DNA of 8,159 nt, taken from an uncultured Pseudomonadota bacterium (GTDB taxonomy: Bacteria > Pseudomonadota > Gammaproteobacteria > Methylococcales > Methylomonadaceae). Location of the stretch: contig CAIUWU010000262.1 in the NCBI GenBank assembly GCA_903902945.1, positions 1 through 8,159 on the forward strand, read 5' to 3'. Shown piece after piece: positions 6,626-8,159 of this stretch. A model generated the notes under the pieces. It was not told where the DNA came from, searched no databases, and saw only the letters and a list, made by a program, of their open reading frames with translations. Positions within the stretch are counted from its first letter, which is position 1; each line of letters begins with the position of its first letter. The position numbers and the translations under genes were made by a program.

Positions 6626-6644
6626 CAGGCTTTGTCGCGGCAGC
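6615..6644 (+). promoter_or_regulatory. Imperfect hairpin in the argC leader
   Basis: GCTGCC (6615-6620) pairs with GGCAGC (6639-6644). After a C-C mismatch, CG pairs with CG (6622-6623 / 6636-6637), and after a bulged C, ACA pairs with TGT (6625-6627 / 6633-6635), leaving a 5-base loop. It ends 29 bases before the argC ATG and would lie in the 5' untranslated RNA. There is no U-run after it, so it is not a simple attenuator; it may affect mRNA stability or be a regulator site. Confidence 0.4.
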
Positions 6645-6673
6645 TCATCGATTTTTGGCGAGACAGGAACCAT

Positions 6674-7702
6674 ATGATACGTGCAGGCATAGTAGGTGGT
6701 ACCGGTTATACCGGTGTGGAATTATTACGAATTCTGGCATTACATCCCGATGTGCAAGTCAGCGCAGTTACTTCCCGGGCCGATGCCGGCCAGCGGGTGG
6801 ATAAAATTTATCCCAGTCTGCGGGGCTATTGCGATGCTTTGTTCAGTCTGCCTGAAACCGCAAATCTGCTGGATTGCGATGTGGTGTTTTTTGCCACCCC
6901 GAATGGTACTGCAATGACGATGGCAGGCGAATTGCTGGATCAAGGTATCAAGGTGATCGATTTATCGGCGGATTTCCGAATTAAAGAGATTGCCGACTGG
7001 GAAACATGGTACGGCATGACTCATGCCAGCCCGCAACTGGTCGCGGAAGCGGTTTATGGGTTGCCGGAACTGAATCGCGAAGCAATCAGACAGGCCCGGC
7101 TGATTGCTTGTCCGGGTTGCTATCCGACTGCAGTGCAGCTGGGTTTTCTGCCCTTGATCGAAGCCGGTCTGATTGATAGTCAGAACCTGATTGCCGATGT
7201 TAAATCCGGTGTCAGCGGGGCCGGGCGGAAAGCCGAACTGTCATCGTTAATGAGCGAAGCAGGGGAGAGCTTTAAAGCCTATGGCGTGGCCGGGCATCGC
7301 CATCTGCCGGAAATCCGTCAGGGACTGGGCTTGGTTGCCGGCCACCCGGTTGGTCTGACTTTTGTACCGCATCTGACTCCGATGATTCGCGGCATTCACG
7401 CTACCTTGTACGCCAGCCTGCAGCAGGACGCTGATTTGCAGAACCTGTTTGAGCAGCGTTATCAGGACGAGTTTTTTGTTGATGTACTGCCAGCCGGCAG
7501 TCATGCCGATACCCGCAATGTGCGCGGCAGCAATCGTTGTCAGATTGCCATCCACAGACCGCAGGGCGGCAATACCGTAGTGATTCTGTCGGTGATCGAT
7601 AATCTGGTCAAAGGGGCTTCGGGACAGGCGGTGCAGGCTATGAATCTGATGTTTGGCTTAGCTGAGCGCCAGGGGCTGGAGACTGTAGCTTTGTATCCGT
7701 AA
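6674..7702 (+). CDS. argC: N-acetyl-gamma-glutamyl-phosphate reductase
   Basis: The 342-residue product catalyses the third step of arginine (ornithine) synthesis: NADPH-dependent reduction of N-acetyl-glutamyl phosphate to the semialdehyde. The N-terminal dinucleotide motif GIVGGTGYTGVELLR is at residues 5-19, FFATPNGTAM at 72-81, the catalytic cysteine is C149 in PGCYPTA, KSGVSGAG lies at 177-184, the conserved GHRHLPEI at 207-214 with the acid-base histidine (H208 or H210), and HLTPMIRGI at 233-241. Length is normal for the long bacterial form. The ATG at 6674 is chosen because AGGA at 6665-6668 precedes it at good spacing and because it gives the exact family N-terminus; the frame stays open upstream to 6425, but that part overlaps the opposite-strand oxidoreductase gene and does not resemble ArgC. 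No other arg gene is present in the window, so it is probably transcribed alone. Confidence 0.97.
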   Translation: MIRAGIVGGTGYTGVELLRILALHPDVQVSAVTSRADAGQRVDKIYPSLRGYCDALFSLPETANLLDCDVVFFATPNGTAMTMAGELLDQGIKVIDLSADFRIKEIADWETWYGMTHASPQLVAEAVYGLPELNREAIRQARLIACPGCYPTAVQLGFLPLIEAGLIDSQNLIADVKSGVSGAGRKAELSSLMSEAGESFKAYGVAGHRHLPEIRQGLGLVAGHPVGLTFVPHLTPMIRGIHATLYASLQQDADLQNLFEQRYQDEFFVDVLPAGSHADTRNVRGSNRCQIAIHRPQGGNTVVILSVIDNLVKGASGQAVQAMNLMFGLAERQGLETVALYP

Positions 7703-7769
7703 TCTGGCTGGATTGCCGCACTGGGTTTGCCATGAAGGTTTAGATTAAAACCCTATGGTGGCTGCAATT

Positions 7770-7901
7770 AAATCGGCTGTTTCGGTAGGGATTGGCTGAA
7801 TCGAAGCTATCATCGCGGCAGGGATTGGCTGGATCGAAACCCTCATCGCGGTAGTGATTGGCTGGATCGAAGCCGTCATCCCGGCAGGGATTGCCGGGAT
7901 C
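7770..7901 (-). repeat. Tandem array of four 33-base units
   Basis: Four contiguous 33-base units (minus strand 7901-7869, 7868-7836, 7835-7803, 7802-7770) share a core of AATCCCTGCCGCGATGA with substitutions, diverging most in the last unit. There are no spacers. Since 33 is a multiple of three, one minus-strand frame stays open through the array and spells an 11-residue repeat of the form DPANPCRDDGF within a 66-codon frame (7740-7940). No ribosome binding site precedes that frame and it resembles no family I know, so I treat it as a repeat, not a gene. Confidence 0.85.
7878..7900. repeat. REP-like palindrome at the edge of the tandem array
   Basis: ATCCCGGCA (7878-7886) and TGCCGGGAT (7892-7900) form a perfect 9-bp stem around a 5-base loop. 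It is the first unit of the 33-base array read on the minus strand; the other units keep the same frame but have lost the pairing by a few base changes. Short GC-rich palindromes of this look are dispersed in many proteobacterial genomes. Confidence 0.7.
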
Positions 7902-8015
7902 CAGAGTGCAGGAGGCTTGGGAGTTTACTTTCATTGGCATTGATCGCTTTGGTTTTTAGGCTTTGGGTGGGTGCGTGGCTTGTTGGTTTTTGTGCGCTGC
8001 GCGCGGTGTTTTAGT

Positions 8016-8033
8016 GCCGGTTCGCGCACCGGC
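8016..8033. repeat. GC-rich stem-loop
   Basis: GCCGGT (8016-8021) pairs with ACCGGC (8028-8033) around a 6-base loop, just left of the larger hairpin at 8040-8071. It appears to be part of the same compound repeat segment. Confidence 0.5.
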
Positions 8034-8039
8034 GGGCGC

Positions 8040-8071
8040 GGTACTTTCTTTGTTCGGCCAAAGAAAGTACC
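8040..8071. repeat. 13-bp hairpin of a probable dispersed repeat element
   Basis: GTACTTTCTTTG (8041-8052) and its exact complement (8059-8070) flank a 6-base loop, TTCGGC, and the G8040-C8071 pair extends the stem to 13 bp. CCAAAGAAA is then repeated directly at 8058-8066 and 8071-8079. I recall closely similar sequences as abundant intergenic repeats in several proteobacteria, including methanotrophs, but I cannot check this. The hairpin lacks a following T-run in either direction, so a terminator role is not evident. Confidence 0.7.
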
Positions 8072-8131
8072 CAAAGAAACGCCGCCCCGATGCCGCTGAC
8101 TTCCTGCGCTGCCAGGCCTGAGCCCGGGGCT

Positions 8132-8159
8132 GGCAGAAGGGTCTTCCTGACCCTCTGCC
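8132..8159. repeat. Stem-loop at the right edge
   Basis: GGCAGAAGGGTC (8132-8143) pairs with GACCCTCTGCC (8149-8159) with one bulged A and a 5-base loop. A smaller stem, GCCAG/CTGGC (8111-8115 / 8130-8134), overlaps its left arm. It probably belongs to the same compound element as the hairpin at 8040-8071 and may extend past the window. Confidence 0.5.

Larger units (their letters stand above)
7703..8159. other. Non-coding, repeat-rich region downstream of argC
   Basis: These 457 bases hold no gene I can support. From left to right: about 65 bases of plain sequence with no convincing intrinsic terminator for argC, a 33-base tandem array (7770-7901) that ends in a REP-like palindrome (7878-7900), a G/T-rich stretch (about 7940-8012), and a GC-rich segment with at least four stem-loops running to the window edge. 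The make-up suggests a landing site for dispersed repeats rather than a gene remnant. Confidence 0.7.

Noticed and set aside
6425..6673. N-terminal extension of argC
   Set aside because: The frame is open but lies mostly over the oppositely oriented oxidoreductase gene, has no ArgC-like sequence, and the start at 6674 has a ribosome binding site and the exact family N-terminus.
7770..7901. CRISPR array
   Set aside because: The 33-base units are contiguous with no spacers and differ from one another; no cas gene is near.
7740..7940. Minus-strand 66-codon frame with an 11-residue repeat, as a real small protein gene
   Set aside because: No ribosome binding site or promoter, no known family, and the frame is explained by a 33-base repeat unit that cannot gain a stop unless a unit mutates.
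8090..8159. Small plus-strand frame starting at ATG 8090 and running off the edge
   Set aside because: It lies within the stem-loop repeat segment, has no ribosome binding site, and gives a low-complexity peptide with no known match.

Overview
The window looks like chromosomal DNA from a gammaproteobacterium with moderate GC content. The style of the proteins and of the repeats at the right end would fit a methanotroph of the Methylomonas/Methylobacter kind, but that is recollection and inference; no marker gene here settles the genus. Almost everything left of about 6560 is on the minus strand. argC, on the plus strand, is the only gene reading the other way.

Region 1 (1-1484, minus) is a tight three-gene cluster: an SRPBCC/START-fold protein, then a stand-alone short LOV blue-light photoreceptor, then a membrane fatty acid hydroxylase/sterol desaturase family protein that runs off the left edge. 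The gaps are 32 and 34 bases, so they are probably co-transcribed. A blue-light sensor with no effector domain, set between a putative lipid-binding protein and a putative lipid-modifying enzyme, is the most interesting combination in the window. The 274-base gap upstream (1485-1758) is the likely control region.

Region 2 (1759-4684, minus) is a tripartite ABC exporter in the order membrane fusion protein, FtsX/MacB/LolE-type permease, LolD/MacB-type ATPase. The genes overlap by 1 and 4 bases. The order matches DevBCA-type exporters. No outer-membrane channel is present in the window and the substrate cannot be read from the sequence.

Region 3 (4739-6562, minus) is a zinc-free quinone oxidoreductase of the PIG3 type followed directly (TAAATG) by a 3-mercaptopyruvate-type sulfurtransferase. 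Only 57 bases separate the two start/stop ends before the exporter, and no terminator is evident, so all five genes may form one operon read from the gap at 6563-6673.

Region 4 (6563-7702) is a short divergent promoter region with overlapping -10 candidates on the two strands and a long imperfect hairpin in the argC leader, then argC (arginine biosynthesis), complete.

Region 5 (7703-8159) is non-coding and repeat-rich: four 33-base tandem units ending in a REP-like palindrome, then a GC-rich segment with several stem-loops, the best being a 13-bp near-perfect hairpin. It looks like a hot spot of dispersed repeats next to a housekeeping gene. No rRNA, tRNA, CRISPR array or complete insertion sequence was seen.
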